Source of the DNA: Aquatica leii | Taxonomy: Eukaryota > Arthropoda > Insecta > Coleoptera > Lampyridae | DNA: 64,000 nucleotides | Assembly (NCBI GenBank): GCA_035610365.1 | Contig: CM069435.1 | Span: 84,043,389 to 84,107,388 of the forward strand | Reading direction: 5' to 3' | In this document: piece after piece, positions 32,394 through 45,200 of the stretch | How the letters are laid out: each line of letters begins with the position of its first letter | Position numbering within the stretch: position 1 is the first letter of the stretch | Translations under genes and position numbers: made by a program | Notes under the pieces: generated by a model | Told to the model about the DNA's origin: nothing | Database searches by the model: none | Seen by the model: only the letters and a program-made list of their open reading frames with translations

Positions 32394-33800
32394 ACAAATC
32401 CCACTTTTGAATTGTGAGCAATTTGTTTCTGGTTAAGACAATGCTGAATCGAATAACAACTTAAGACTATACTCGCGTGTTCATTACTTTACGACTCGAT
32501 CTCTATTCTTCGCAAGCCCGTGTCACCTGTTTTTCTCCGTGTTCACAGGCTGCGTCAGCTAGCTATCTGTTGCAATATAAAGCATTTTTAAATTTGTGCT
32601 CTTTTAATCAAACTCATGTCTCCCTCAGAATACTTGGGATAGACTGATCTATTATCAGTGTGAAATATTGACTTTGATGGCCTCCTCACCACGGGTAATT
32701 GTGTTTTAAAATTTGATATTTTCTATTTCTTCTTTCAAGATAAGGGGTTTTAACGATTAACGCTCCGCGCTTGCCGAGCGTGTTAGAGCTTTTAAAACAG
32801 ACGCCCAATTTGGATGACGCTGTTTTTAGCCGCTGATTCTGAGTCAGGCGCTATGATTTGTTGCCATATTTGGCTGCCCTCACCTAGTTTATCCTGCAGG
32901 TCAATGTTATGTACCAGGGTGTGGCACTTGGAGCTACAGGTGTGAGCTGAATATCCTGCCATAACCAGCTAGTGGAAATCATCCCCTGTTTGCACACTTG
33001 ATGTGTCCATTTGCAGTCAAAGGTGCTATCTGTGCGGCATAATTTCATATACTCCAGATTTAAAGAAACATTCGTGAAATAGAAAGAATAGCGAAAAAAA
33101 AGACGATGTACTTTCTAGCTCATTCCATGCACCGCCTCTCGCCGAATATATTTAATAACATTAAAAACATAATAACTGCGCGAAACCATGGATACCAAAC
33201 CGACACTGATTAGATTAGAATATTGTCAAAAAATTATAAAAAACGCAACGTTGTCACTTGTCACTCAAAAAAAGAGGGAGCTTTTCATCGGTCTACCTAA
33301 TCGTGGGTGGGTATTCATATGAACTGTTGGATCTGCAAAAGTCGAAACAAAGTAATATAAAAACGCAATCAAATATATACTCAACACTTGGAGTTAGAAT
33401 TCGAACTGTAAACTGCAAATAGATACCTACGGTTTTTAGATCTATGCGGATGATTATGTAATCGTAATGATGCAACTCTCTATACTAACGGTAATTGTAA
33501 GTTATACAATTTTCTTAATCTTCGGTGCTTCGGTACTTGAAATAAAGTTAAAGATTTGGTAGTAATACTTTATTAGTTAGATATTATGTGTTCTGCTATA
33601 CAGTACTGTTAATCATTAACTAGGACATACTGATATCAGATCATTAACTTACAATTTCTAATAATACAATAAAAATTTGCACAATTAATATTCGTTTAAT
33701 GTTACGAGATTTGATAAATAATATCAATTAACAATAATAATTTAGGTCCAATAAAAAAAATCTTATTATCTATTATCACAAGAAGTGTATGAGCATTTAA
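32394..33800. other. Intergenic, possible leader/LTR of the gag remnant
   Basis: Expected to hold the 5' LTR of the minus-strand gag remnant, but I cannot delimit one. No conserved protein seen. Confidence 0.3.
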
Positions 33801-34244
33801 TCACATTATGCTACATTCGCAACACTGCAACGTATAATACAAACACTTGACCGCACAATTCTCGTCGCTGTCTTCTTCATCTTTTTTGACGTCAGAGGTA
33901 GGAACCCAATTCCCGTCTAGTTTATCTATTGTACCATTAAGTTTTTTCTGATCGCCTTCGTCCGTCAAGTGCTCACTTTTTAACGGTTTGTCTTCTTGAG
34001 CTATTATTTCGTCGTCGTTTTTGTGATTCGACTGACTATCGATGACTCCAACGTGATTACTGCAAGGCTCTTTTAATGGTTCGAGAATCACAGATGCCGC
34101 TAATATTTCAGCTTTAGCTTCACCACCACCGCTACTACTTTGTATTGCTATATCTTTTGATGTTGTAGGCGGAGGAGTCGACCTACCTTCTTTGAAATCA
34201 TAATAATCTTTCGTGTGGGAATTTGGCGAATCACCTGACATCAT
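33801..34244 (-). CDS. Unrecognised 147-aa protein with Cys-rich CaaX C-terminus
   Basis: I do not recognise the family. A strong splice acceptor (a T-run then CAG, AG at 34250-34249) precedes the Met-Met start at 34244, so this is probably the coding exon after non-coding 5' exon(s). Residues 1-120 are hydrophilic and probably disordered, rich in S, D, E, K, with a PPPTTS segment and acidic DEEDSDEN near the end. The C-terminus is C-x3-CLYYTLQCCECSIM: a CSIM tetrapeptide fits a CaaX prenylation box (Met favours farnesylation) and five upstream cysteines could be palmitoylated. This pattern predicts anchoring to the inner membrane surface, as in Ras-like or paralemmin-like tails, but no enzymatic domain is seen. 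The reading extends upstream to 34319, but that part crosses the acceptor and is probably intronic. Confidence 0.6.
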   Translation of the reverse strand: MMSGDSPNSHTKDYYDFKEGRSTPPPTTSKDIAIQSSSGGGEAKAEILAASVILEPLKEPCSNHVGVIDSQSNHKNDDEIIAQEDKPLKSEHLTDEGDQKKLNGTIDKLDGNWVPTSDVKKDEEDSDENCAVKCLYYTLQCCECSIM

Positions 34245-34319
34245 AGCACTGAAAAAAAACGAAGCGTTAATAATGCGTTGCTTAAACAGATCAAGATATT
34301 TATTTATGTAAAAACCCAC

Positions 34320-36199
34320 TAATAAATAGATCGACTTTCAAATACAAGGTTACATTAATTTACTAACATTAGTCGAAGACTTTCTTTTACATGGTTACAA
34401 AATATTTTTCGTTAAATTTTTGTACTACTTTCTTTTTCAGGTACCTTGTCTGTGCTGTTGCTCAGAACTTGATGAACATATTACATTTTTTACAAGCATA
34501 TATCTTTAACTTCTTCGAATCAAGATAAACTACACAAAATATGCTATTTAGAATAAGATCTAAATACTTGTGCACTTATCTCAATTACTTTTCAAATTTA
34601 AAATAATTTTAGAGTAAACAGAAAGTACAGCATTCTGATTAACTTCAAGTTATGTATCAATATCTAAACGAAATTACCAAGTACTTAAGAATCATACAGA
34701 TACAATGCCTTGAAAATGGCCAACAACCTCGCAAATTCGAGTAAACAACAACACAAAGAATTTTGTGACTGATATTTTCAGAATAAATTCTAGAAGCATA
34801 CTTTTTTCTTTTAATTGTTCACAATTGATTTTGATTAGAAGAATTAATCCTTTAACTATCGTGCAATGGAAGCTCAAATGACACCGATAAAATCCTTATC
34901 AAATGATTGCAATCAATGGTAGTCTTACCTTTTACAACTTACGGTGAATTCTATTTGACTAAAGACGTTTGTGTTTCATCCTGGTGTTGAGATACTAATA
35001 ACAAGTTGTAAGGTCAAACAATACAATTAGGTAGGGCCATTAATTACGAGTTATGGTTAACGCTTTGTAGTTTAAAAACAAGTAGATAATTGCGTACTTA
35101 CATTATATATTGAATGCAGTAGCAGAATATGACATACTCGAACCACAAAGCCTCAAAAATCATTTATAAGACAGTTATGTTGTTGAAGCAATCACGATAT
35201 AAACGACGATTGAATTAAAGTGTCAGCTGATGATATAATTGGTAATCAACAATTGATAAAACATTTGTTGAACGCACCTGAAAATATCGGCCGTACTTGG
35301 TATACGTTCAACTGAAAGAAACGAAAGAGCGCCCACAACACATTTGTAAATATCGCCAACACCAGGATAATGTTGTAAAGTAAAAAAAGGGCACATATAA
35401 CTGTTAATTTTTTGGGTCAACATTTTGAAAAAACCGAAATAATTAAGCTGACGTTTAACGAATTTTTTGTTTTGGAAAAAAAATTTAAAATGTGACTTAC
35501 CGAAACGGACACCTATTTGACATCCAAAATTTCCTCGCGTACTAAAACAGCCAGGGTGTTTGAAACGCACACTATAACAACGTTTCTAATTTTTTTAACT
35601 GTCACGTAATTGAATCATTTATCAAAATTTAACAACACGTGAAGCATAACCACTAAACTTTTTAAGAAACGTTTGACATTGCTACGGTTTTTCTTTTTCG
35701 CGACATTTTGAAACCAAGCGCCCTTGTAACAATTACGTCATAATTACCTGTGTAAAGCCATTTCGACTACTAACACATCGAATTTTGATTTTTAAACTGT
35801 AATCGTTTAGAACATTTAGAACTTACGCTCGTATCTATGTGTGACGTTCATGCCACACATAAATAAGCGCAATAACTGATGTTACTCGAATTATCTAATT
35901 TATGTCGTAATTTGCAATTGTAAACAAATACTATAAGCGTTTAAATTTTTTATAATATAGAAATTAGTTCTCGAGGAGACTGTTACATCAATGTTGGCCA
36001 TGAGATTCGCCGGAAAAAACGCAACTTTTTATAATTACTGGGACAGAAGGAGAATTAATGTAATTGCAACATTTTTAACTTCCTACTCCGTTATTTGTTT
36101 TAATAAAATTGCGAACTTTCGTATTATATACACTTTGTATACTAAATTCAGTTTCAAATTATTTGAACAGGAAGAATGGATCAGACATAAGTAAATGGT
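34320..36199. other. Upstream flank of the CaaX gene, AT-rich
   Basis: May contain 5' untranslated exons of the gene at 33801. The 115-codon minus reading at 35223-35570 has two vaguely similar segments (GDIYKCV and ADIFRCV) but no family resemblance, so I do not call it. Confidence 0.35.
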
Positions 36200-37460
36200 T
36201 TATACACGCTTTTAATTTTGGCTTTATTATTTTTTTCATTCATGTATAACTACGATAACTGAATTGTACTTTTATTTACAGTTGTTTTAATTTTTGAAAT
36301 TTTTTTTCGTTCAATGCTTCCTTCCCAATTTAATTAGTGGTCTATTGTCTTTTACTCGTTTCTTTTGCAGTTTTTTGTTCAACTTCGTTCATTCTTTTTA
36401 TTTTCACGTTTTTTCTTGTTTATTTTAATTAAACCAGCTTAACTTCTTTATATTCTTTTTAGTTTTCTACAACTACGTTTCACCGAAATATAGTATGAAA
36501 TTGAATGCAAATTTTTGTTATTATTTTGTTGCACTCTTTTTCGTTTTCGTATTCTAATCTGTGTTCTTTTTCTGCAGTTATCCATTCTAGTTTTGCCATC
36601 ATCCTTACTTTATGTATTTTTTAAAACGCTTTCAATATATGGTTTTATTCGTTTTCTGGTTCCTAACTTAATCTATGATTTATCCTTTACCGATTGAATC
36701 ATTTATTCTGTTCTTTTCTTTCTCGATATCAGTTTGTGTCAGTGCATGTATATGTTTGTATATTTTGTTTCTTATTTTCTTTATTATTATAAATTTCACT
36801 TCGTTGCAGCTTGTTCTTCATCAGTATATCATGGTAAATCCAACCTGCAATTCAGTTTCTACTGCTATTTCTTTTATTGTCAATTTCGTTTTAGCGTTCT
36901 ATGTAGTTATTATTACTTTGTTTTAAATTATATTTGTTTTTTTTTAATAACTTTTTCACTCCCTTCGTCGTCAGTGCGTTAATTTACACATTTTTTAAAT
37001 CGATTGTATTGTATTTATTCTTTTATTTTGTTGGTTCTTGGTTTTTCTTCAATTTTGTATTTTTTATTGTTTGAATTTTGTTTCCCTTTCAATTGGTCGA
37101 CCATTTCAGCTTTTCTTTGGATTACCTAACCGATTTGTAACACCTATTTCAAATTATATTATTACCACTTTTAATTTTTTGTTTCGATAAATGTTTTCTT
37201 TGATTTTTTAGTATGTTTGATGTCCTATTCTAAAATATTGAAATTCAATGTTTTTTTCTTCTAGTTTTATGTTATCAACGCTTTTTTTCTTATTTATTTA
37301 AGGATTTCCACATACCTTTCTTTTGGCGGTATTCCATGTATTTGTTTTATTGTCTTCTTTTCCATTCTTGTCTTAATTTTTTTTCTTCAAATAGATTCAT
37401 TTTTCTGTAAAGTTTTAGTTTTTAATGCATTTCAAGCAGCGTAAGTAATAACTATTTAAA
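36200..37460. other. Pyrimidine-rich stretch, possibly a decayed minus-strand LINE
   Basis: The plus strand is strongly T/C-biased like the two LINE copies. On the minus strand short Lys/Glu/Arg-rich segments (for example KLRQEWKRRQ near 37370) suggest an old relative, but stops are everywhere and no catalytic motif is found. Confidence 0.3.
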
Positions 37461-37665
37461 CGTTCAAGTACGATATAGGTTAGGAGCGCCTAAGAGTACG
37501 CGTTTCTTAGGAGTACGCAGTAAAAATTTAAAGTTGATCCAGTTGGTTTAAAACAAATTGTTCAATGTCAGTTGACAGTAGATTGTGTGCAGGTGAAATT
37601 AGGTTAAGGTGTTTTCATCTCCCCGAATACACGCCGCAGTTATGGTAAGTGATTAGATTTTCTAA

Positions 37666-37839
37666 GGCCCAGCTGTAAAATCATGGTTTAAACTACGGTT
37701 TAACTAAACTTAGTTTAAGTTTAAAATTCTATCATATTATTGGTCAGCACAAAACTGTCAACCAATAATATGACAGTATTTTGAAATTGAACCAAGGTTA
37801 GTTAAACTGTAGTTTAAACCATGATTGTACAAATGGCCC
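37666..37839. mobile_element. 174-bp MITE, PIF/Harbinger type, TAA target duplication
   Basis: Near-palindromic over about 75 bp on each side: GGCCCAGCTGTAAAATCATG through TATTATTGGT on the left, and ACCAATAATA through CATGATTGTACAAATGGCCC on the right. Flanked by TAA at 37663-37665 and 37840-37842. GG-starting TIRs plus a TWA duplication fit PIF/Harbinger. Confidence 0.8.
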
Positions 37840-38159
37840 TAAGTATTTTTGTAACATTTTGAGCGTATGAAGTAAGATATTGTGTTTACTACATGACTCC
37901 ATTTTAAAGTTTTAATGTTCCACTAATTAGCATTGTCATTAAGCTGTGCAACCATATATACATTCTAGTCTAGAAGGTTTCTGACAAAAGTTATTTATAA
38001 GAAAATAGAAAAATTGGACAATGTACCAAATAGTACGCAGCGTACTCTTTGCTACCTGCTTACTCTTAGGATACCTTTTTGCAAAATTACTTATATATTT
38101 TATTGTTGTTTTCAGTTCTATGAACAACAAAATGAGCAACAAATATAAACCATAAACCA

Positions 38160-39165
38160 TAAACCGGAAGTTATTATTTGATGAAAGTTTATTAAGAGAC
38201 GCTCGAGAACGAATTGAAAGAGTAGATAGTAAACGTAGTGTAGCGAAATCGTTAGGAGTAAACGAATGCAGTCTAAGAAAAATATTAAAATCAACCACCA
38301 TTCCTACATCGTTAGGTAGGTTTGAACCAGTATTTAATCATCAAAATGAGCTTGAGTTAACTGATTATATTAGAAATTTAAAAAGACGATGTTATGGACT
38401 ACGAATGAAAGACGCGAGGGCTTTAGCATTTCAGTTTGCCGAACTGAATGTCATACCTCATAGGCTCAATATGGAAACGAAAGCTGCAGGCATACACTGG
38501 ACAAGAAATTTTGCTTCTCGAAACGCAATATCGCTAAGGACTCCGTAGCGTAGTTTGCCACGGGCACGGGCTCAATAGATTTTTTCCCAACTTGAAAAAA
38601 TGTTACGGAAAGACGAAATGTGAACTACATCGTCTTTTTAAGATAGACGAAACGGGGCTTTTCACTGTACCTAATCGCATGTGTTTTGAAAATAGTGTCT
38701 GCTGAGAAGGGACAATTGGTTACGGGAGTATGCTGCATGGGGGCGAAAGGTATTTGGATACCTCCAGCTCTTATTTTTTTTAGACAAAGGATGAAGGAAT
38801 AACTGTTCTTTGGCGACCCTCCTGGTACATTAAAAATCATCTTAGACTCAAGATATATGAACACATATTTGTTCGTGTCCCAGCAATCCAATTACTCTGT
38901 ACCAGATGTCTTCTTTATTCCATGCTGCATATTCTAAGGTGACCACAATTCAAATTTGCAAAACATCTTTTACGGCTACTGGGTTATATCCCCATAATCT
39001 GGACGTGTTTATGACTCTGATTTCGCATCTGCTGAATTAACAGATAGACCGAATCAACACAAAACGATAGATAGCAATGATGATGACATTCCTATCGCAG
39101 AGCTTGTTGAAGTAATTAGCAAGAGTAAAGCTATTAGTAGAGTGGAATCGATCAATGTGTAACGA
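38160..39165 (+). pseudogene. Pogo-like (DDE_1) transposase pseudogene
   Basis: Translation in several frames gives an N-terminal helix-turn-helix part (LRDARERIERVDSKRSVAKSLGV at about 38190), a RMKDARALAFQFAE segment, then catalytic-core pieces: a DETG-like motif (reading DRRNG, about 38645) followed by CT..SHVF, the IPPALIFFRQRM segment (about 38757), and a PPGTLKIILDS segment carrying an Asp (about 38820). The end has ELTDRPNQ and EVISKSKA. Stops and shifts abound. Order and motifs are those of pogo-type transposases. Confidence 0.7.
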
Positions 39166-39684
39166 TGATTATCGACAGCCACACCAGAATTCGACGTTAC
39201 CATCAACAAGTAGGCTTAAAGACCATATACAAAAGAGACATCGTGGTGTCAGTGACAAAGATCCAACAAAACCATCAGCAAAGAAGCAAACAACAACACC
39301 GAGATCTAACACCTGATGCATGTGATAACTATCAGACAGGACCATCAAATTATTATCAACCCCAAAGCGCGAGACCACAAACACCAATGACGCCTGTAAC
39401 GGATAACGATCTGCACAGAAAAACCAAATCAACAAAAAGATGCAACCACAACCAGCAAAACAGATGACGATCATATTAAGACAGAGAATAATGTTACAGC
39501 ACGAATAATTCTACCCCTTCCAAAAGCGACACATGTTCAAACCAAACAAACAAAATCAAAACGATCTGAAATATTAACGTCTACGGCATATAAGCGTAAT
39601 TTAGAAATCAATTTTAATAACAAAGATAGTGGTAAGTTTGATAAAACTGGTCTCCAAAAAAACGAAAAATCAACAACCTTTCAC

Positions 39685-39845
39685 AAAAGATGACGTTAGT
39701 TACCAAGGATGCAGTGAAAAGTATAACACATCCTATGACCTAAGTGACTGGAAAAGTGCGTTCATTGCGAAATTTGGTGGCATGAGGAATGTTCCAAATG
39801 AACTTTTATTTGTGACCAATGTCAAGAAAAATAATTATAGGTAAT
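39685..39845 (+). pseudogene. C-terminal fragment of the same pogo-like transposase
   Basis: Contains YQGCSEKYNTSYDLSDW and FGGMRNVPNE, resembling the C-terminal Cys/His finger (C..C..DWIQC..C) found at the end of many insect pogo-like transposases, with most cysteines lost. The intervening 39166-39684 is Gln/Asn/Thr-rich, low-complexity reading typical of the linker. Confidence 0.5.
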
Positions 39846-41204
39846 TTTTTTATTTTTATCATATTTTTGAAAACTTTTCGTTATGTTTATCAATGCGCAC
39901 TTTTAAGATCACAACTGCGTAGACCCACGTGACTCTAAGGGTACGCATTTCCAATTTCATACTTGAAATTGAATATCTTTTTTGTAATTTTTAGAAAAAC
40001 CTCGCTAGATGACAAAATGATTCGTCATATACCGCATTTTACTATTATTTAAAAAATATTCAAAAAGTCATCTAGGAAGTGGAAAGTGATAATCAGGCAA
40101 AGCCAAAAATGTAACCACACACAAAAGCATTCGATCTGCTTACTTTATTATAAAATGTGTTTTTCGAAGCACCGACTAAACTATAGAACAATCGGTTAAA
40201 AATAAGCTTTTATTTTTATTCTAAAAAAATGTCTCTTTACATTCGAAACGAAATACTAATTGCAAATATAAAAATTTGACATTTCACATCACTGTTTTTG
40301 CAGGGGCCGAAGGCCCCCATAGTGCCCGCGGTTCATATGCTCCTGTATATTACAACAGTAAATAAATATAGATAAAGCCAAAAAAAGAAACTTTGTTACT
40401 TTTCAAAATTGTTTAATAAAAGAAACTTTTAAATTTCTAACCTTATTTAAATCAAAATTAACTTATAAAGAAACTAAATAATATCCAAAGTGGCAAATAC
40501 ATACTATTTTCTTGACTGAAGCGCCCTTTAAGTCAATAAGTTTTTTGGATTATTATTATTGTAACCAAAACAAACTCAAACTGAACCATAGATAAACCTT
40601 TGTTTAATGTTAATCCACTTGATCCCAAAACCTTTGGACTATGGAATATTATTAGACAATATAATAAGAATGCATAAGAATTCGATAAGAAGACGAACTT
40701 GAACTGAACTGAACTTTTATTGAGTTGTTACTGTGTCTACGTAGTTTGAGTTGCATAAAGCAAAGTTAACTATGTTGTTAGCTGGCGTCGTTGTTAAGGC
40801 TGGGGAATTTCCTTGTTACGAAGAATTAAATAGATAGATGGCGCAGCACGTACAATTTTCTGAAAGGTATTTTATACTCAAACCTTCAACGTAATTTCAA
40901 CTATCTAACAATACGAAGTGTTACGGGTAATTTGCGACAAAAGCCGACGGTCATTGATCGTCAAGTACGAAACAACATGACCACGTAGTTAACAACATCG
41001 TCAAAGTTAACCATGCTTTATGCAACAGTCCCAAATTTTACAACAGTGCTAAATATTTGATGTTGGATTTAAATTCTTATTTTCTATAATAATATTGGGC
41101 CCGCTGTAATATTAAGTTTTCTTAAAAACTACAATACTTTCCTTCTGACAACGGCGCTTGTTTGTTTGATTGTATCACAGAATGTACTGTAGAATTAATT
41201 TGAT
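39846..41204. other. Intergenic with one MITE-like inverted repeat
   Basis: Apart from the inverted repeat at 40750-41026 no coding or RNA feature is seen. GGGGCCGAAGGCCCCC near 40304 is a short GC palindrome. Confidence 0.4.
40750..41026. mobile_element. MITE-like 277-bp inverted-repeat element
   Basis: GTTGCATAAAGC at 40750 pairs exactly with GCTTTATGCAAC ending at 41026, and the pairing continues through AGTTAAC and TGTTGTTA with a gap of about 8 bp. No target duplication is clear and no coding capacity is present. Confidence 0.55.
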
Positions 41205-42274
41205 GAGTGGTTCCCAAAGTGGTCCCCAGGATCATTCAAAAAGTCCGTGGAAAATTAAAATTGATTTGAGGGTCCCTGAACAACGTCAGAAGGTCCGCGC
41301 AAGATTTAACATTCAATAAAAAAATTGTAACACATTTTTATTAATATCTAAATTTAAATAAATAACAATGAATAAATATTAGCGACTTTACATCTTAAAT
41401 AAAATATCAATATAGACAGGTGCATAAAATGCAAGTAAGTAAGTAATACTATAAAAGTGTCGTGCATCTAATCAACAATTTAGTGCTGTGTGATGTGAAG
41501 TGCATATAACTAATTTTCCTAGTCTTGGACAAAAATAAGTATAATTTTTTGTATTGTTACGCAGATAACGCACTTTCATTACATAAGTATATTTCAATAA
41601 AATTGATATCTCTTCATAATTTAAACTTATTTAAGCAAAGTTATACTCTTGCTTAAGTTGATTAAAAAAACTATATATCCCACTTATCAGTACAGTAATC
41701 CCTTTAACATTCATTAAAGATTTGTTTTTTTTAAACTTAAAGAGGGATTGTTAGTTTTTCTAACACAGACGTATTTCTAAAGAATATATTATGAATGATT
41801 CTATAAAAAAAGTTAGACATATTGGGTTTTATAATATAATGCGTCCTAAAAGTTATAGCTTACTATTTTATATTTTTGTTTATTTTGTTTACTTCCGCGA
41901 ATGTTTAGAATTACTGTTTATATTCTGTTGTTAATTAATTTTTAAATTATTTATTTTTCTTGAAAAATTTATTGGTACATAATGAGTACCTACACGATAT
42001 GTGACATTTACATTAAATTTTATCCTTTTATTTAAAATAATAAATTCAAAAGAGCGTTACATTGCAGCATTACATTTAAAAAAATTATCATAATTAACAG
42101 TGGTTTGTTGCTAATAAAAATTCTGGTATATATAAGTTTAACTTTATTTGTTGCCTTTGGCTTACAAATTAGTTTGTGCTATACTACATTTACAACCTAC
42201 ATTCTATATTTACATTTACATTGTATTTAATTTTTTTTTTGAAATTTATTTTCTTATCCCTCCTCTCCCCTTAA

Positions 42275-45200
42275 CTATTTCCTCCTTCTCCATACTTCTT
42301 CCATCCACTCCGCTCCTTTTCCGTTTTCATCTAAGATTTCCTCTATTTTCATCACCTCTTCTCTTAGTTCCCTGCATTTCTGTCTCATGTGGTTAAGGTC
42401 CTCCATCTCTTCTCCACATAGCCTGCACATCTTTTCTGGTTCTTTTTTCCAATATTTGTTCCCTAACTCCTCGTTGCCACATCTGAACCTTGCTATCATT
42501 TTTTCCTTTTTGTTGCTTTTATTCTCTCTATCTTTTAAATATTCCGGCATTCCCTCTCCCTTGATATCTTTATAATTCCTATTATATCTGCCCTCTTTTA
42601 TCTTTGTCCATCTTTCTTGTTTTTCGATGTCTCTATCTCTCCTTATTATTTCTTCCCTTACCCCTACTCCCTCTTCTCTTAATCTCTCCACTTCTTCTCT
42701 CGCGTACCCGTTTCTTTTGTAATACTCTTCTCTGCCCTCCCGTCCGTACTTCACTTTCCCTCCCTTTATCTCTTTCCAACTCTCCAACAATTCTTGCAGT
42801 ATTTTGCAATTTGTTCTTTCCCTCAGTTCTTAATCGTATTTTATAGCTCTTTTTCCTGTCTCTACTCTTATTTTTGCTATCTGTACCTCCTCTCTCACAA
42901 TATACCCCGGTGTATCTCTGTCCAGTCCTAAAACCCATCTCCAGTATTTTTCCTGTAGCCCCTCTACCTCCCTCCACTCCTTCCAGCCCCATATTTCCGC
43001 TCCATACATTACCACCCCCTTTATTAATTTTTCAAACAACAACTTTCTTTTTTCTATATCCATCTCGAATACTCTTTCCTCCACACCCCTTTTTTTTCCT
43101 TTCTTCATCCTTTCCTTTATGTGTTCTCCCTCTTTATTATCCTGTTTCATCGTGTAGCCCGGGTATGTAAATTCCTTCATTTGTTGCACTTCCTCATCAC
43201 TCCATATCCACTCCTCTCTTTTTCTTTTCCCCCTCCTTTTCTAAATACCATTATTTTTGTTTTCTCCGTGTTTACTTCCATTTCTTTTTTTTTATGTATT
43301 TTTCCAGCGTTTTCATCATCTCTTTCATTTCCTTTTCCTCTTTAGCCACCAACACTATGTCATCCGCATACGCCAACGACCATACCTTCGCTTTCCCTAC
43401 CACTATCCCTCCTGTCTGTTGTCCTCTCATTGTCTCTTCCAGATCCCCCGTATATACTGAGAACAGGCTTGGGCTCAGTGGACATCCCTGTCTCAACCCT
43501 CTCTTTGTGATGAATTTCTCGCTCTCTTCCCCATTCACTTTAACCCTGCTCCTCGTTTCTTCGTAGATTTCCTCTATTCTTTGTATTAATATTTCATTGA
43601 TTTTTTTCTCTTCGTGTATTTCCACAGCTTTTCGCTATTCACTTTGTCAAAAGCAGCTTTTAGGTCTACGAATAGTGCCACCATTTTCCCTCTTTTTTTC
43701 TAGTTCTTTATTTGCTAAGCGTTTCAGTATATATATATTTTGTCTATCGCTCTTCTTCCTTTTGTGAATCCCGCTTGTCGGTCTGGTAGACGTCTTTCAA
43801 GATCTCGTGAACTGTGGCGCTGTAGTCTGTATATGTCAAAATATTGTTATTATCCGTCTTACGAACATTCAACGGTACATTTTTTCTAACCTATCTTTGT
43901 TTTCATCGTTGTATTTGTTGTTAATAAGTTTAGGTATTATTATAAATAAATTCATTTTTATTTAATAAATAAATATCTGATTATTTTTCATTTTTATTGA
44001 CGTGAGTGCCTTTTGAATAAACTAACGTTTTTGGAATGCAGATAGACTTGTCAAATCTTTGACTTTTAGTATATTAATTCCGATTTTCGACTCAAGGTCA
44101 CAGTTCACGACATAATGAAATGCCTCTACCAAACTTCTTTCCTCTATTTCCTTCTGTAGTCTTCCTTATAGTACTGTCGCATATAATTTGTATGCCGTGC
44201 TCAATAATGTTACCTCTCTATAATTCTTGACTTTATTTTTTTCGCCTTTTTTATGGATTGGGCATATTATTCCCTCTCTCCATCTCTCCGAAAATCCTTC
44301 CCCTTTCCATATTTTGTTTAGTATTTCCGTCATCCTTTTTGCTACACTTTCTCCCCCGTATATCCACTCTTCTCCTTGTATCCCATCTTCTCCTGTCGCC
44401 TTTCCTTTTTTTATCTTCTTTATCGCCTCTATAACTTCTTCTTCATTTATTTTATCCCTTTCTCCTTCTTCCTGTCTTACTATCGCGTCTTTTCTTTTTT
44501 CTTTTTTCTGCTTTTGTTCTTCCCCTCCCAACAGGTTCCGAAAATATATCTCCCATTCTTTAATTTGTATTCCCTTTGTCGTCATGTTTTTTTCCTCTCT
44601 TTCTTTAGGTACTTCCATACATCTTCTTCCGTTTTTATTCCTTTGATCCGCCCCTCTTGTTTCTTTTTGTTTTCTTCCTTTTTTCTGTCGCATGTTTTTT
44701 GTATATTTTGACTGCTTCTTTGTATTCTTCTTTTTCTTTCCTCCTTTTTTTCCACTGTCTTAATGCTCTTCTTGCTTTTTTCTTTGCATCCTTGCATTCT
44801 CTATCCTACCATTTCTTCCATGATGTTTTCTCTCCTTTCCACTTTTTAAATCTGACTCTCATTCTTGCTTTCTCAATCATCTCTCTCATTTCCTCTACAC
44901 TTTCTTGTAATTCCTTCCCTATCCATACCGTTTTCCTTATTCTCTCTTTATATCTTTTTATAACCTCTTCTGTCCACTTTTTTTTAGTTATGTACTTTTC
45001 CTCTTCCTCTCTCTCTTCTCTTTCTCTTCCTTCCATTGTCAATTCCAGTGGTTGATGGTCTGACTCTACCCTTTCTCCCACTTTAAATGTCTTTACCTTT
45101 TCTGCAGCCTCTTCATTTGTCATTACAAAATCTATTATTGATTCTCCCCTTCCTCCTATGTACGTAAATTCCCCTTTTCCATCTTCTTCTCTGTTCCCGT

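Noticed and set aside
35223..35570. 115-codon minus-strand reading with two similar short segments
   Set aside because: No family features and mixed composition; most likely chance or untranslated exon sequence of the CaaX gene.
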